Below are positions 7,410 to 15,693 of a stretch of DNA of 37,550 nt, piece after piece. Position numbers and translations under genes: made by a program. The number at the start of each line of letters is the position of its first letter. The first letter of the stretch is position 1. The notes below the pieces were generated by a model. The model did not search any database. It saw nothing but the letters and a program-made list of their open reading frames with translations, and was not told the origin of the DNA. Origin of the DNA: Nitrosomonadales bacterium (GTDB lineage: Bacteria; Pseudomonadota; Gammaproteobacteria; Burkholderiales; Gallionellaceae); contig JACREC010000081.1 in assembly GCA_016218445.1 (NCBI GenBank), positions 1 to 37,550 on the forward strand. The letters run 5' to 3'.

Positions 7410-8642
7410 ATGAGTAAAAAAACAAGCCCGGTAGAGAATCCGGTTCACGCAAAATTTGCGTGGGCGGGCGATGCTGATTTTATTCCCCCTGGAACAGGCG
7501 AAAGTGCCGCAACGTGCAAAATGCTTGCGCCTGCTGCCTCTCGGGTAGATGATCTTAAACCTCTACTGGAAGAATTTCTTGAGGTGCTCATCGGCACGGT
7601 ACAGGCGACCGCCGGAGTGGTTCGGATACTGCCCCCCCATGGCCAAACCCTGCACATCATCAGCTCGGTCGGCTTGCCCGCCAAAATGCTTGAAGCCGGG
7701 AGTATCGTTGATCTGGATTGTGAAGTGCGCGGCAAAGCGGCTATCGGGCGCGGCATTTATTCATCTGACATCAGTGAATGCATAATACGGCAGGGGTGCC
7801 ATAATTTCAGCTGTCAGTTTAAATCGACGATTGCCGCCCCGCTTGAAAGCCATAGTTCCCCTGAAAATCCAATCGGAATTCTCACCCTGTTTTTCAACAC
7901 CCCGCAAGAAACATCTGATCGTGTTTCGGCAACTGTTCTGGCATTCGCCAGGCTGCTGAGCGCCATCATCGAGCATAACAAATTAAATCGCGAGGCTAAA
8001 CGGGCCGAGCTGATTGCCGAACGACAATCGATCGCCAATGAGATTCATGACTCATTGGCACAAACGCTGGTATATGCACGGATGCGCACGAGTTTGTTAA
8101 TTGAATCCATACGGACACGCAATGAACTCATGGCAGACAAGTACGCGCGCGATATTGATGAGGCTCTGGAGAAGGGTCAAAAAACAGCGCGTGAATTAAT
8201 TACTGATTTCCGTTGCACAATGGATCCTGCAGGATTGCTGCATGCCCTGCAGACCCTGACTGGGCAATTTTGTCATCGAAATGATATTGCGCTCGAATAC
8301 ACCAATCGGGCAGCCGATCTCGAATTACCCCTCGAACACGAAATTCAGGTGTACCACATAGTGCGGGAAGCGCTGGCCAATATTGCCACCCATTCCGGCG
8401 CGACACATGCACGCCTGATTGTAGATTACACCCATGATTACTACATCTTTACTATTGAGGATAACGGCAGTGGGGGAGGTACTTTCACGCCTGTTGAAGG
8501 GCACTATGGGATAATGATCATGCGCGAGCGGGCACAACGTATCGGTGGCGAAATAAAAGTAGAAAGCTCAAAGGGTTTCGGCACACGCGTGCAGTTATTT
8601 TTTCCTGCGCCATTGTCAGGCTGGAGAGCGGCTAATGAGTGA
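7410..8642 (+). CDS. Soluble GAF-domain NarX-family histidine kinase
   Basis: A 410-aa sensor kinase without membrane segments. A GAF domain covers about 45-190, followed by a HisKA_3 dimerisation domain with the phospho-acceptor H213 (in NEIHDS) and a HATPase with N324, the DNGSG at 351-355 and a second glycine box at 364-390. This is the NarX/NreB class that pairs with LuxR-type regulators, and the next gene is one, overlapping by 8 nt. The GAF domain carries C104, C124, C130 and C135, a clustered cysteine set that could bind a metal or iron-sulfur centre or sense sulfur or redox state (inference). A hairpin and no Shine-Dalgarno precede the start. Confidence 0.88.
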   Translation: MSKKTSPVENPVHAKFAWAGDADFIPPGTGESAATCKMLAPAASRVDDLKPLLEEFLEVLIGTVQATAGVVRILPPHGQTLHIISSVGLPAKMLEAGSIVDLDCEVRGKAAIGRGIYSSDISECIIRQGCHNFSCQFKSTIAAPLESHSSPENPIGILTLFFNTPQETSDRVSATVLAFARLLSAIIEHNKLNREAKRAELIAERQSIANEIHDSLAQTLVYARMRTSLLIESIRTRNELMADKYARDIDEALEKGQKTARELITDFRCTMDPAGLLHALQTLTGQFCHRNDIALEYTNRAADLELPLEHEIQVYHIVREALANIATHSGATHARLIVDYTHDYYIFTIEDNGSGGGTFTPVEGHYGIMIMRERAQRIGGEIKVESSKGFGTRVQLFFPAPLSGWRAANE

Positions 8643-9312
8643 AAAGTTGAAAATTGTCCTGGTTGACGATCAAAGCCTGTGCCGGAGCGGGTTGAGTGAA
8701 CTGCTCGGCAGTTGCTATGGCTTTGCTGTCCTTGGCGCAACGGGTGATCTCGATGGGCTGCGCGTGCTATTGGGTGAACAACCCGATCTGTTAATTATGG
8801 ATTTGCGCATGAAACCTCTGGATGGCCTGGCCATGCTGGAACAAATTCGCCGGGAAGGCTGCTCGATACCCGCTGTTATCCTGACCATGAGCGATTCCGA
8901 GGTTGACCTGACCAACGCGATACGCGCGGGCGTGCGCGGCTATCTGCTCAAGGATATGGCGCCCGAAGATGTCGTTGATGCCATTCGGCGGGTTGCGGCA
9001 GGTGAACTGGTCGTCGCTCCCACCATGACCATCAAAATGATCGAGATGTTGCGCGGTGACCAGCAGGATCAGGAGCCGAAGAGTTCCCTCAAATTACTCA
9101 CCGAGCGTGAACGGGAAATACTGCAATTATTGGCGCGCGGGGAAAGCAACAAAGCCATCGCCCAAACGCTGGCGATCAGTTATGACACCGTAAAACAGCA
9201 TGTTCGCCATATTTTGAACAAACTTAATTTGTCTTCAAGGGTTAAAGCGGCAGTTTTGTTTACAACCGAACAAAACATTTCCGGTAGCGATGATGCGCCG
9301 CCGCGCTATTAA
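8635..9312 (+). CDS. NarL/FixJ-type response regulator
   Basis: A 225-aa two-component regulator. The receiver domain has the acidic pair D11-D12, phospho-acceptor D56 and the conserved Lys in the YLLKD motif near 105. A LuxR-type helix-turn-helix fills about 155-215 (LTEREREILQLLARGESNK). It overlaps the kinase gene by 8 nt, so the two are translated together and almost surely form a pair. The sqr gene follows on the same strand after 96 nt, with a 7-2-7 palindrome between them, suggesting sqr as a target (inference). Confidence 0.93.
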   Translation: MSEKLKIVLVDDQSLCRSGLSELLGSCYGFAVLGATGDLDGLRVLLGEQPDLLIMDLRMKPLDGLAMLEQIRREGCSIPAVILTMSDSEVDLTNAIRAGVRGYLLKDMAPEDVVDAIRRVAAGELVVAPTMTIKMIEMLRGDQQDQEPKSSLKLLTEREREILQLLARGESNKAIAQTLAISYDTVKQHVRHILNKLNLSSRVKAAVLFTTEQNISGSDDAPPRY

Positions 9313-9364
9313 CAACAGAGCGTTGTCATACCAGCTGAAATAGTCGTTGCATGCAGGATTATAA

Positions 9365-9380
9365 GGAATGAAGTCATTCC
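9365..9380. promoter_or_regulatory. Perfect 7-2-7 palindrome upstream of sqr
   Basis: GGAATGA-AG-TCATTCC is a perfect inverted repeat with a 2-bp spacer, ending 28 nt before the sqr start. NarL-family regulators bind heptamers in exactly this 7-2-7 arrangement, although the sequence is not the NarL consensus. It is a candidate site for the regulator encoded just upstream. Confidence 0.5.
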
Positions 9381-9408
9381 GTAAATCAACCGAATGAGGA
9401 GGCGCAAC

Positions 9409-10680
9409 ATGGCACATATTGTAATCATGGGTGCAGGGATCGGCGGTATGCCGGCAGCCTACGAAATGCAGGAAAAAATCCGCAAGGGCGACAAGGTGAC
9501 GGTCATCTCGAACGGCGAGACTTTCCACTTTACGCCGTCGAACCCCTGGGTGGGCGTGAAATGGCGCACCCGCAAGGATATAGAATTTCCGGTACGCGCC
9601 TATCTGGAACGCAAGGGCATCAACTTTATCTCCTCAGGGGTAAAGCGCGTGCATCCGGAAAAAAATCAGGTTGAACTTGGCGACGGGCAAATGGTTGATT
9701 ACGATTATCTGGTGATTGCCACCGGACCCAAGCTGGCCTTCGAAGAAGTCGAGGGACTCGGGCCGAATGGCGGTTATACCTATTCGGTTTGCAACGTGGA
9801 TCACGCCATGAAATCACATGACGAGTGGGAACATTTCACGAAAAATCCCGGCCCGATTGTCGTCGGCGCAGTGCAGGGCGCGTCCTGCTTCGGCCCGGCT
9901 TACGAATACGCCTTTATCATGGAAACCGATTTGCGCCGCCGCAAGATACGCAACAAGGTGCCGATAACTTTTGTGACTGCCGAGCCCTATATCGGTCACT
10001 TGGGTTTGGGCGGCGTGGGAGATTCCAAAGGCATGCTCGAATCTGCCATGCGCGACAAGCACATCAAGTGGATTTGCAACGCCAAGGTCACCAAGGTCGA
10101 AGCGGGCAAGATGTACGTCACGGAAGTTGACGAAACGGGCATCGAAAAAAAGAAGCACGAGTTGCCGTTTGCCTACAGCATGATGCTGCCCGCCTTCAAG
10201 GGTGTGGATGCAGTATTTGGTATTGAGGGGCTGACCCAGGCGCGCGGCTTCATCATCGTGGACGAACACCAGCGTAATCCCAAGTACAAAAATATCTTCG
10301 CGGTGGGCGTATGCGTGGCCATTCCGCCGGTTGAACCCACTCCGGTGCCGACCGGCACACCCAAAACCGGCTATATGATTGAATCCATGGTGACGGCAAC
10401 CGTGGAAAACATTCACGCCGAATTAAACGGCAAACCGGCGGATAACAAGGCGACCTGGAATGCGGTTTGTCTGGCAGATTTCGGCGATACCGGAATCGCC
10501 TTTGTGGCATTGCCGCAGATTCCGCCGCGCAACGTAAACTGGTTTTCGGAGGGGAAGTGGGTGCATTTGGCCAAAATTGCATTTGAAAAATATTTCATTC
10601 GCAAGATAAAGAAAGGCTCTTCAGATCCATTCTATGAAAAGAGCCTCCTCAAAATGATGGGTATTGAAAAGCTGAAATAA
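9409..10680 (+). CDS. sqr: Sulfide:quinone oxidoreductase
   Basis: A 423-aa FAD enzyme that oxidises sulfide to polysulfide/sulfur and reduces quinone at the membrane. The FAD fold GAGIGG is at 8-13. Three cysteines, C128, C160 and C354, sit almost exactly where the catalytic Cys128, Cys160 and Cys356 of the Acidithiobacillus ferrooxidans enzyme lie, and a C-terminal amphipathic stretch (about 380-420) can serve as membrane anchor. An in-frame ATG at 9394 exists, but GAGGAGG overlaps it and is well placed for the ATG at 9409, which I use. There is no signal peptide. It follows the two-component pair on the same strand and gives the likely signal: sulfide or polysulfide. Confidence 0.93.
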   Translation: MAHIVIMGAGIGGMPAAYEMQEKIRKGDKVTVISNGETFHFTPSNPWVGVKWRTRKDIEFPVRAYLERKGINFISSGVKRVHPEKNQVELGDGQMVDYDYLVIATGPKLAFEEVEGLGPNGGYTYSVCNVDHAMKSHDEWEHFTKNPGPIVVGAVQGASCFGPAYEYAFIMETDLRRRKIRNKVPITFVTAEPYIGHLGLGGVGDSKGMLESAMRDKHIKWICNAKVTKVEAGKMYVTEVDETGIEKKKHELPFAYSMMLPAFKGVDAVFGIEGLTQARGFIIVDEHQRNPKYKNIFAVGVCVAIPPVEPTPVPTGTPKTGYMIESMVTATVENIHAELNGKPADNKATWNAVCLADFGDTGIAFVALPQIPPRNVNWFSEGKWVHLAKIAFEKYFIRKIKKGSSDPFYEKSLLKMMGIEKLK

Positions 10681-10707
10681 GCAACAGTCAGCCTAAACCC
10701 GCTTGCC

Positions 10708-10732
10708 GGCACTGGATTAGGGCGCGAGTGCC
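10708..10732. other. Small hairpin after sqr
   Basis: GGCACT and AGTGCC pair across a 13-nt loop, 28 nt after the sqr stop. No T-run follows, so it is at best a weak or factor-dependent terminator or RNA-stabilising stem. Confidence 0.3.
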
Positions 10733-10775
10733 AATTCCACATCCGGCTTGCTGGATAGAGTATTGGTTTCCGAAG

Positions 10776-11801
10776 ATGAAAAGGCTTGGTGAGAGGGAAT
10801 TGCGGAAGCTATTTGTATTTCTGATGGCGCTGATGTTTTGCCATGCCGCTTATGCGGCAGAACTGTTCGGCACCGTTGATGCCCTCTCTGGCAGCGCCTA
10901 CGTATCGGACAATTCCGGCAAGTCCACTCCCGTCATCGTCGGCCAGAAGATTTACGAGGAACAGACCATCAACTCCGGCCCGGACGGCGAGGTGCATCTA
11001 GTCACCGAGGATGGCGGCATTGTCGCCATCCGTCCGGACACCGTGTTTCGCGTGGACCAATACAAGGCCGAGAGTAGCTCTGCCGACAAGATTTTCATGT
11101 CGCTGTTCAAGGGGGCGATACGTTCCGTCACCGGCTGGGTCGGCAAGCACAATTCATCGGCCTATCTCATCATCACGCCTAACGCCACCATCGGCATCCG
11201 GGGCACCGACCATGAGACCGCCGTGATCGACAAGGGCGACGGCGATGAGCCGGGCACCTACGACACCGTCAATGAAGGCGCCACAGTATTAAAAACATTG
11301 CAAGGCGAGGCCGAGGTGATTCCCGGGAAATTCGCCTTTGCCCCAAGTGGCCGGGCGGTGGCTCCAATCTTCCTGGCACAGCGACCGCGCTTCTTGGCGC
11401 TACGCAAACTGAAGATCGAGCAACGCATCCAGCAACGCAAGGAGTTCTTCCGCAGCCATATGGAGCAGATGCGCGAAAAGCGCATCAAGCGGTTGCAGGA
11501 AATTCACGCTGGGCGTGCCAAACAAGCCAGGGGACATCAAGGCGGTTTGCGCCAGCAGGAGCGAATGGCGGAAAGACGCAAGGAGATTCGTGGGAATCGG
11601 ATGGAACAACAGGCCGGGCAGAAGCTGGGGGCCGGGCGTATGGAGGCTATGCGCCGCCGCGAGGAGAAAGAGGGTGGAATGCACGCGCCTCGTCAGCAGC
11701 ACCGTGAAATGATGCAAAGGGGGGGCGGTAACAAGGCAGAAGAACACGCCAACCAAAACCGTCAGCAGGAACGGCGTCGGGAAAAGAAAGTTGATCGTTG
11801 A
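10776..11801 (+). CDS. Secreted FecR-domain protein with long basic tail
   Basis: About 341 aa. The signal peptide covers residues 1-27 (cleavage likely after AYA). A FecR-type beta domain spans about 28-165: short Gly-rich strands, the ITPNATIGIRGTD stretch and VNEGATV are typical of periplasmic FecR-like proteins without the transmembrane anti-sigma part. From about 225 to the end the chain is very rich in Arg, Lys, Glu and Gln, with predicted helix or coiled coil, strongly basic and free of cysteine. The start is uncertain: ATG 10776 gives a good signal peptide but has little ribosome binding site; an ATG at 10728 and a TTG near 10800 are alternatives. Role unknown; similar architectures occur in extracytoplasmic and surface proteins. 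Confidence 0.75.
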   Translation: MKRLGERELRKLFVFLMALMFCHAAYAAELFGTVDALSGSAYVSDNSGKSTPVIVGQKIYEEQTINSGPDGEVHLVTEDGGIVAIRPDTVFRVDQYKAESSSADKIFMSLFKGAIRSVTGWVGKHNSSAYLIITPNATIGIRGTDHETAVIDKGDGDEPGTYDTVNEGATVLKTLQGEAEVIPGKFAFAPSGRAVAPIFLAQRPRFLALRKLKIEQRIQQRKEFFRSHMEQMREKRIKRLQEIHAGRAKQARGHQGGLRQQERMAERRKEIRGNRMEQQAGQKLGAGRMEAMRRREEKEGGMHAPRQQHREMMQRGGGNKAEEHANQNRQQERRREKKVDR

Positions 11802-11863
11802 CATGCAGATTGCGATACCCGGAAATACATAGATACAGTAACTCAACCTGCGAAGACGAACTT

Positions 11864-11879
11864 GTTACAAATCAGTTAC
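11864..11879. promoter_or_regulatory. Direct GTTAC repeat with 11-bp spacing
   Basis: GTTAC occurs at 11864 and 11875 in AT-rich surroundings, about 85 nt before the next start codon. An 11-bp direct repeat is the usual layout for OmpR/PhoB-type regulators. No such regulator gene is nearby, so this is only a suggestion. Confidence 0.28.
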
Positions 11880-11964
11880 ACATTCCAGCCATCTGAATCG
11901 CTGGTCATTCGTTATATGTGGCGTGACAAGAGTAATGACATACAACTTTACTAAATGAGAGAAC

Positions 11965-12309
11965 ATGTTTAATCAAGAGAATGCTGGGGAATCGGTTGCT
12001 ATCGCTCTGCTGGCTGTCTTCGCTGTTGGAATGACTACAGCCATGGCTGATGAATCCAAGTTCAACAAAACCCACCCGCGACGCCATGAAGTGAACCATC
12101 GGCTCAACAATCAGAACAAACGCATCCACCGGGAAGTGAAAGAAGGCGAGATGAGCAAGGGCGAGGCAGCGAAACTGCATAAGGAAGATCGCCAGATTCG
12201 CCAGGAAGAACGAAACATGGCCAGCCAGAACGGCGGACATATCACCAAGCAGGAACAGCGCACGCTCAACAGCCAAGAAAATGCCGTCAGTAAAAAAATC
12301 GGGAAATAA
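11965..12309 (+). CDS. Small secreted basic protein, unknown function
   Basis: A 114-aa protein with a signal peptide (hydrophobic core 11-25, cleavage likely after AMA at 28) and a mature part of about 86 residues that is very hydrophilic, with many His, Arg, Lys, Glu and Gln and no Cys. It looks helical, with repeated HRxNNQNKRIHRE-like and KEDRQIRQEER-like segments. A GAGAG precedes the ATG by about 3-5 nt. I do not recognise a named family. It lies between two other secreted, charge-rich products (FecR-domain protein and the broken gene), which suggests a small surface or periplasmic cluster. Confidence 0.7.
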   Translation: MFNQENAGESVAIALLAVFAVGMTTAMADESKFNKTHPRRHEVNHRLNNQNKRIHREVKEGEMSKGEAAKLHKEDRQIRQEERNMASQNGGHITKQEQRTLNSQENAVSKKIGK

Positions 12310-12353
12310 GCCTAGCTTGGACAGCGTGTAGCAATCCATGGGAAAAGAAAACC

Positions 12354-12683
12354 ATGAAAAAGAAAATAGCGGTGATCAGCACGATTGCATTGGCGATGGC
12401 GTCTTTTGGGGCAATGGCACAATAGCCCACCCAGCAACAGGGTGGGCAAGGTGCGCAACAAAACCCGCAACACCGCCAGGAGCATTTCGAGGACATGAAG
12501 CAGAAATTAGCTCAACGGATCCAGGATCGAATCGGCAAGATGCAGGAACGCCTTGATTGTGTGCAAAATGCGCAGGATCCAGAATCTCTTCGGGTATGTT
12601 TCCCAAAGCGTGATGGGCGCGGTCCGGACCGGCCAAGAGCAGAGCAAGGTGGCAGTCAGGGCGGTTCCGGTGGTGGCCGTTAA
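12354..12683 (+). pseudogene. Small secreted protein gene interrupted by in-frame TAG
   Basis: An ATG at 12354 starts a textbook signal peptide (MKKKIAVISTIALAMASFGA, ending AMAQ). Codon 24 (12423-12425) is TAG, and the same frame then runs on for 85 more codons as a Gln/Gly-rich, charged region with two Cys (C97 in EERLDC-type context and the VCFPK segment) and stops at 12681-12683. The TAG sits where CAG (Gln) would fit the Gln-rich run that follows. It is therefore one gene broken by a single C-to-T change, a sequencing error, or a read-through case. The internal ATG at 12495 would give a 62-residue product without signal peptide, less likely. Confidence 0.65.
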
Positions 12684-12815
12684 TGATGGTGGTGACGGTC
12701 AGGATGTTTTCAGGCAACAATCTGAATGATAGGGAATCACAACTTCCCAGTGCCCAGGGTTTATCTCTTGGGGCGCGCCAAGCCAGGAGCAGTAATCAAA
12801 AGATATGTTCCAAAC

Positions 12816-12847
12816 AAAAAGCCCCTGTCGAATGACAGGGGCTTTTT
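12816..12847 (-). terminator. Rho-independent terminator after cbbM
   Basis: GCCCCTGTC and GACAGGGGC form a perfect 9-bp GC-rich stem around a short loop, flanked by an A-run on the left and a T-run on the right. It lies about 24 nt past the cbbM stop, and it can also stop transcripts arriving from the left. It shows that cbbM is not co-transcribed with anything downstream. Confidence 0.92.
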
Positions 12848-12870
12848 TCTATTCAACCTGAACGTTCAGC

Positions 12871-14250
12871 TTACTTGTGAACGCCCAGCTTCTGGCGCCA
12901 GCCGGGATACAGTTTGTCAGCATCGTTCGGGAACGATTCGAAGGCACGGGCAAACTCTTTATGTTCTTTCGCCCATTCGATCGGGTCTGCGCCGGCCTTC
13001 CAGCATTCGTAGGACTGACGCAGGGAAATCGCGCCGGCAGCCGGGCTGTCGATGTGGCCGTAGGCGCCACCGCCGGCGGTGTTGATCACGTTGCCGTGAC
13101 CCAGATTTTCGAAGAAACCCGGCAGACGCAGCGCATTCATGCCGCCTGAGATGATCGGCGTGGTGGCCTTCATGCCGTACCATTCCTGATGGTAGAACGG
13201 GCCGGTGCAGGAATCGCGCTCGATCATGTAGGCGATGATGCGGTCGTCCTTGCCGCCTTCCATTTTGCCGTAGCCCATGGTGCCGACATGGATGCCGGAA
13301 GCGCCTTGCAGGCGCGACATCTTGGCCAGCACAAACGCGGTGTAGCCGCGCCTGGAGGAAGGCGATGTGACCATGCCGTGTCCGGCACGGTGGTAATGCA
13401 AAAACTGGCCGGGGTACTGGCGGCGTGCGGTGGTGATCATGCCGGGGCCGCCGACGAAACCATCCACCAGGAAGGCAACCTTGTCCGCATCCGGGCCGAA
13501 AGTTTCCAGCGCAAAGTCGGCGCGCGCGCACATTTCATAGTGGTCGTCAGCGGTAATGTTCATGGAGAACAACTTGGCCTGACCGGTTTCGTCCTGAGCA
13601 CGCTTGAACGAGTCATAAACCAACGGAAGAACTTTCTTGATCGGGCAGAACACCTGATTGCCTTGCGGTTCGTCGTTCTTGATGAAATCGCCGCCCAGCC
13701 AGAACTGGTATGCGGCGTGCGCAAACGGCTCGGGGCGCAGACCCAGCTTGGGCTTGATGATGGTGCCGGAAATGTAGCCGCCGTTTTCCACCGGACGGCC
13801 GAGGATGCGCCACAGGTCGGAGATGTTCTTGGCGGGGCCGTCGAACAGTTGCAACATGCGCGGCGGCATATAGAAATCCTGCATCTGCGAGTTTTTTATG
13901 TCGCTCATGCCCTGGTTGTTGCCGATCGCCAGGGTCAGGAAGGAAACCAGCATGGCGCGGCCATCGGTGATGTTGCGGTCGAACAGATCAATCGGGTAGG
14001 CGATCTTCATGATGCCTTTGGCCTCGTCGATCTTATACACCAGCGCGTCCACGCCCTTGGTGAAGTCGTCGGTGGTTGACACCTCCACGTTGGTGCCGGT
14101 GGAAGATTCGGCGGCAAAGTGCGCGGCGGCTTCCAGATAGCCGTGGCCTGCGGCGGGTTCCATGGTGTAGGCCACCAGCACGTGGTTGCCGCCCTTGATC
14201 AAGTCTTCCTCTTTCAGACTCAGATCGGCATAACGATTTGATTGATCCAT
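12871..14250 (-). CDS. cbbM: Form II RuBisCO large subunit
   Basis: A 459-aa form II ribulose-1,5-bisphosphate carboxylase, which acts as a large-subunit-only enzyme. The active site is intact and numbered like Rhodospirillum rubrum: K166 (in IIKPKLG), the carbamylated K191 with D193 and E194 (GGDFIKNDE). No small subunit is present, as expected. I start at 14250 because GGGAG lies 7 nt upstream; the frame opens 8 codons earlier. cbbR is divergent 134 nt away and should control it. The frequent downstream partners cbbQ and cbbO are missing here: a terminator follows immediately. Form II enzymes suit high CO2 and low O2. Confidence 0.97.
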   Translation of the reverse strand: MDQSNRYADLSLKEEDLIKGGNHVLVAYTMEPAAGHGYLEAAAHFAAESSTGTNVEVSTTDDFTKGVDALVYKIDEAKGIMKIAYPIDLFDRNITDGRAMLVSFLTLAIGNNQGMSDIKNSQMQDFYMPPRMLQLFDGPAKNISDLWRILGRPVENGGYISGTIIKPKLGLRPEPFAHAAYQFWLGGDFIKNDEPQGNQVFCPIKKVLPLVYDSFKRAQDETGQAKLFSMNITADDHYEMCARADFALETFGPDADKVAFLVDGFVGGPGMITTARRQYPGQFLHYHRAGHGMVTSPSSRRGYTAFVLAKMSRLQGASGIHVGTMGYGKMEGGKDDRIIAYMIERDSCTGPFYHQEWYGMKATTPIISGGMNALRLPGFFENLGHGNVINTAGGGAYGHIDSPAAGAISLRQSYECWKAGADPIEWAKEHKEFARAFESFPNDADKLYPGWRQKLGVHK

Positions 14251-14345
14251 TTCTTTCTCCCGGTTGATGAACAATATGAATTGCGATGGGGTGAACTATA
14301 AAGCCGCATAATCATAAATAATAGTCAAACTTTTTTATAAGAACC

Positions 14346-14360
14346 ATAAGCAACACTTAT
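14346..14360. promoter_or_regulatory. Probable CbbR (LysR-type) binding site
   Basis: ATAAG-CAACA-CTTAT is a perfect inverted repeat containing the LysR T-N11-A core, located 24 nt before the cbbR start and about 95 nt before cbbM. A further ATAAG lies just to the left, near 14336. The cbbR-cbbM divergent gap is otherwise AT-rich. The position fits autorepression of cbbR plus activation of cbbM. Confidence 0.6.
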
Positions 14361-14384
14361 ATATTGGTGTAGAATGCCTGCACC

Positions 14385-15338
14385 ATGTTTCATGTCACCT
14401 TACGCCAATTGCAGGTATTCGAAACCGTCGCGCGGCAACTGAGTTATTCGCGCGCGGCCAAGGCACTATACCTCAGCCAGCCAGCCGTTTCCATGCAGAT
14501 CAAGCAACTGGAAGAAAATATCGGCCTGCCGCTGTTCGAGCAGATGGGCAAGAAAATTTTTCTCACCGAAGCCGGCAAGGAGCTGTTCCAGTGCAGTTGC
14601 GCCATCACGCAGCAGCTCGCGGATGCGGATGTACTGTTCAGTGAAATGAAGGGTCTGGAGCATGGCCGCCTGAACATTTCGGTGGTCAGTACGGCCAATT
14701 ATTTCACCCCGCAACTGCTGGCCAAATTCTGCCAGCGTCATCCCAGCATCAATATTACTTTGAACGTGGCCAACCGCGACGCGGTACTCAAGCAGCTCGC
14801 CGACAATGCCACGGACCTTGCCATCATGGGCCAACCGCCGGAAAACGCCGAAATGCTGGCGCAGCAATTCATGAAAAACCCGCTGGTAGTGATCGCGCCT
14901 CCCGGTCATCCGTTATGCAAACTGAAACGCGTCAAACTCAAGCGGCTTGAACAGGAAACTTTCCTGCTGCGCGAACAAGGCTCCGGCACGCGCGGCGCGA
15001 TGGAGCGCTTCTTCGCCGGGCACGGCATCAAGTTCCATGCCGGGATGGAGATGGGCACCAACGAGGCGATCAAGCAAGCGGTGCAGGCAGGCATGGGGCT
15101 GGGCATACTCTCGCTGCACAGCGCCGAACTGGAGCTGGAGACCGGACGGCTGGCCGTGCTCAACGTGGAGCACTTTCCCATCGTGCGCCACTGGTACATC
15201 GTGCATCGCAAGAGCAAGCGCCTGTCCACCGCTGCGCAGGCGTTCAAGCAATTCCTGCTGACCGAGGCGGAACACCTGACCGCGCAAGCCGGCGGCAAAC
15301 ATAGAAAATCGCCGTCGAAATCTGGTAAGGCGGTGTAA
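14385..15338 (+). CDS. cbbR: LysR-type regulator CbbR
   Basis: A 317-aa LysR-family regulator. The winged helix-turn-helix occupies residues 1-65 (FHVTLRQLQVFETVARQLSY ... LSQPAVSMQIKQLE), followed by a substrate-binding-type effector domain (about 90-295). Its position divergent from cbbM and the CbbR-like HTH identify it as the Calvin-cycle regulator. The length is typical (about 300-320). The basic tail after 295 is probably disordered. The family senses metabolites such as RuBP, PEP or NADPH. Confidence 0.9.
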   Translation: MFHVTLRQLQVFETVARQLSYSRAAKALYLSQPAVSMQIKQLEENIGLPLFEQMGKKIFLTEAGKELFQCSCAITQQLADADVLFSEMKGLEHGRLNISVVSTANYFTPQLLAKFCQRHPSINITLNVANRDAVLKQLADNATDLAIMGQPPENAEMLAQQFMKNPLVVIAPPGHPLCKLKRVKLKRLEQETFLLREQGSGTRGAMERFFAGHGIKFHAGMEMGTNEAIKQAVQAGMGLGILSLHSAELELETGRLAVLNVEHFPIVRHWYIVHRKSKRLSTAAQAFKQFLLTEAEHLTAQAGGKHRKSPSKSGKAV

Positions 15339-15402
15339 TTCCGAATCCACCAGCCTCCCCCGCGTTGGATATAATGGCGGCGAACTACAAAGGAACCATG
15401 CT

Positions 15403-15693
15403 ATGCGCCCCTCTTTGGCACTGCAACAACACCGCGATGAAATCCGCCGCATCGCACTGAAGCACCGCGTTACCAACGTGCGTGTGTTTGGCTCTGCGCT
15501 GCACGGGGACGATACCGAAGACAGTGACCTCGACCTGCTGGTCGAACCCACATCGGAAACCACGCTGATGGATATTGGTGCTATCCGCTATGAGCTGAAA
15601 AAACTGCTCGGTATATCTGTGGATGTCCTTACCCCCAAAGCGCTGCCCGACAGTTTCAGGGAGCGCGTTCTTGCAGAGGCCACGCAGATATGA
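15403..15693 (+). CDS. mntA: MntA-type nucleotidyltransferase antitoxin
   Basis: A 96-aa minimal nucleotidyltransferase. The signature GS(x)3G at 30-35 and the catalytic SDxD at 41-44 are intact, followed by the LLVE strand. In the MntA/HepT (type VII) systems this enzyme modifies the HEPN toxin with AMP units and so silences it. The last codons overlap the toxin gene start by 4 nt (ATGA), so the two are translated together. It lies 64 nt after cbbR on the same strand and begins a defence region that continues to 22535. Confidence 0.9.
   Translation: MRPSLALQQHRDEIRRIALKHRVTNVRVFGSALHGDDTEDSDLDLLVEPTSETTLMDIGAIRYELKKLLGISVDVLTPKALPDSFRERVLAEATQI

Noticed and set aside
12423-12425. TAG as recoded pyrrolysine
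   Set aside because: It follows the signal peptide directly in a Gln-rich run where CAG fits; no pyl genes are seen. Mutation or error is simpler.
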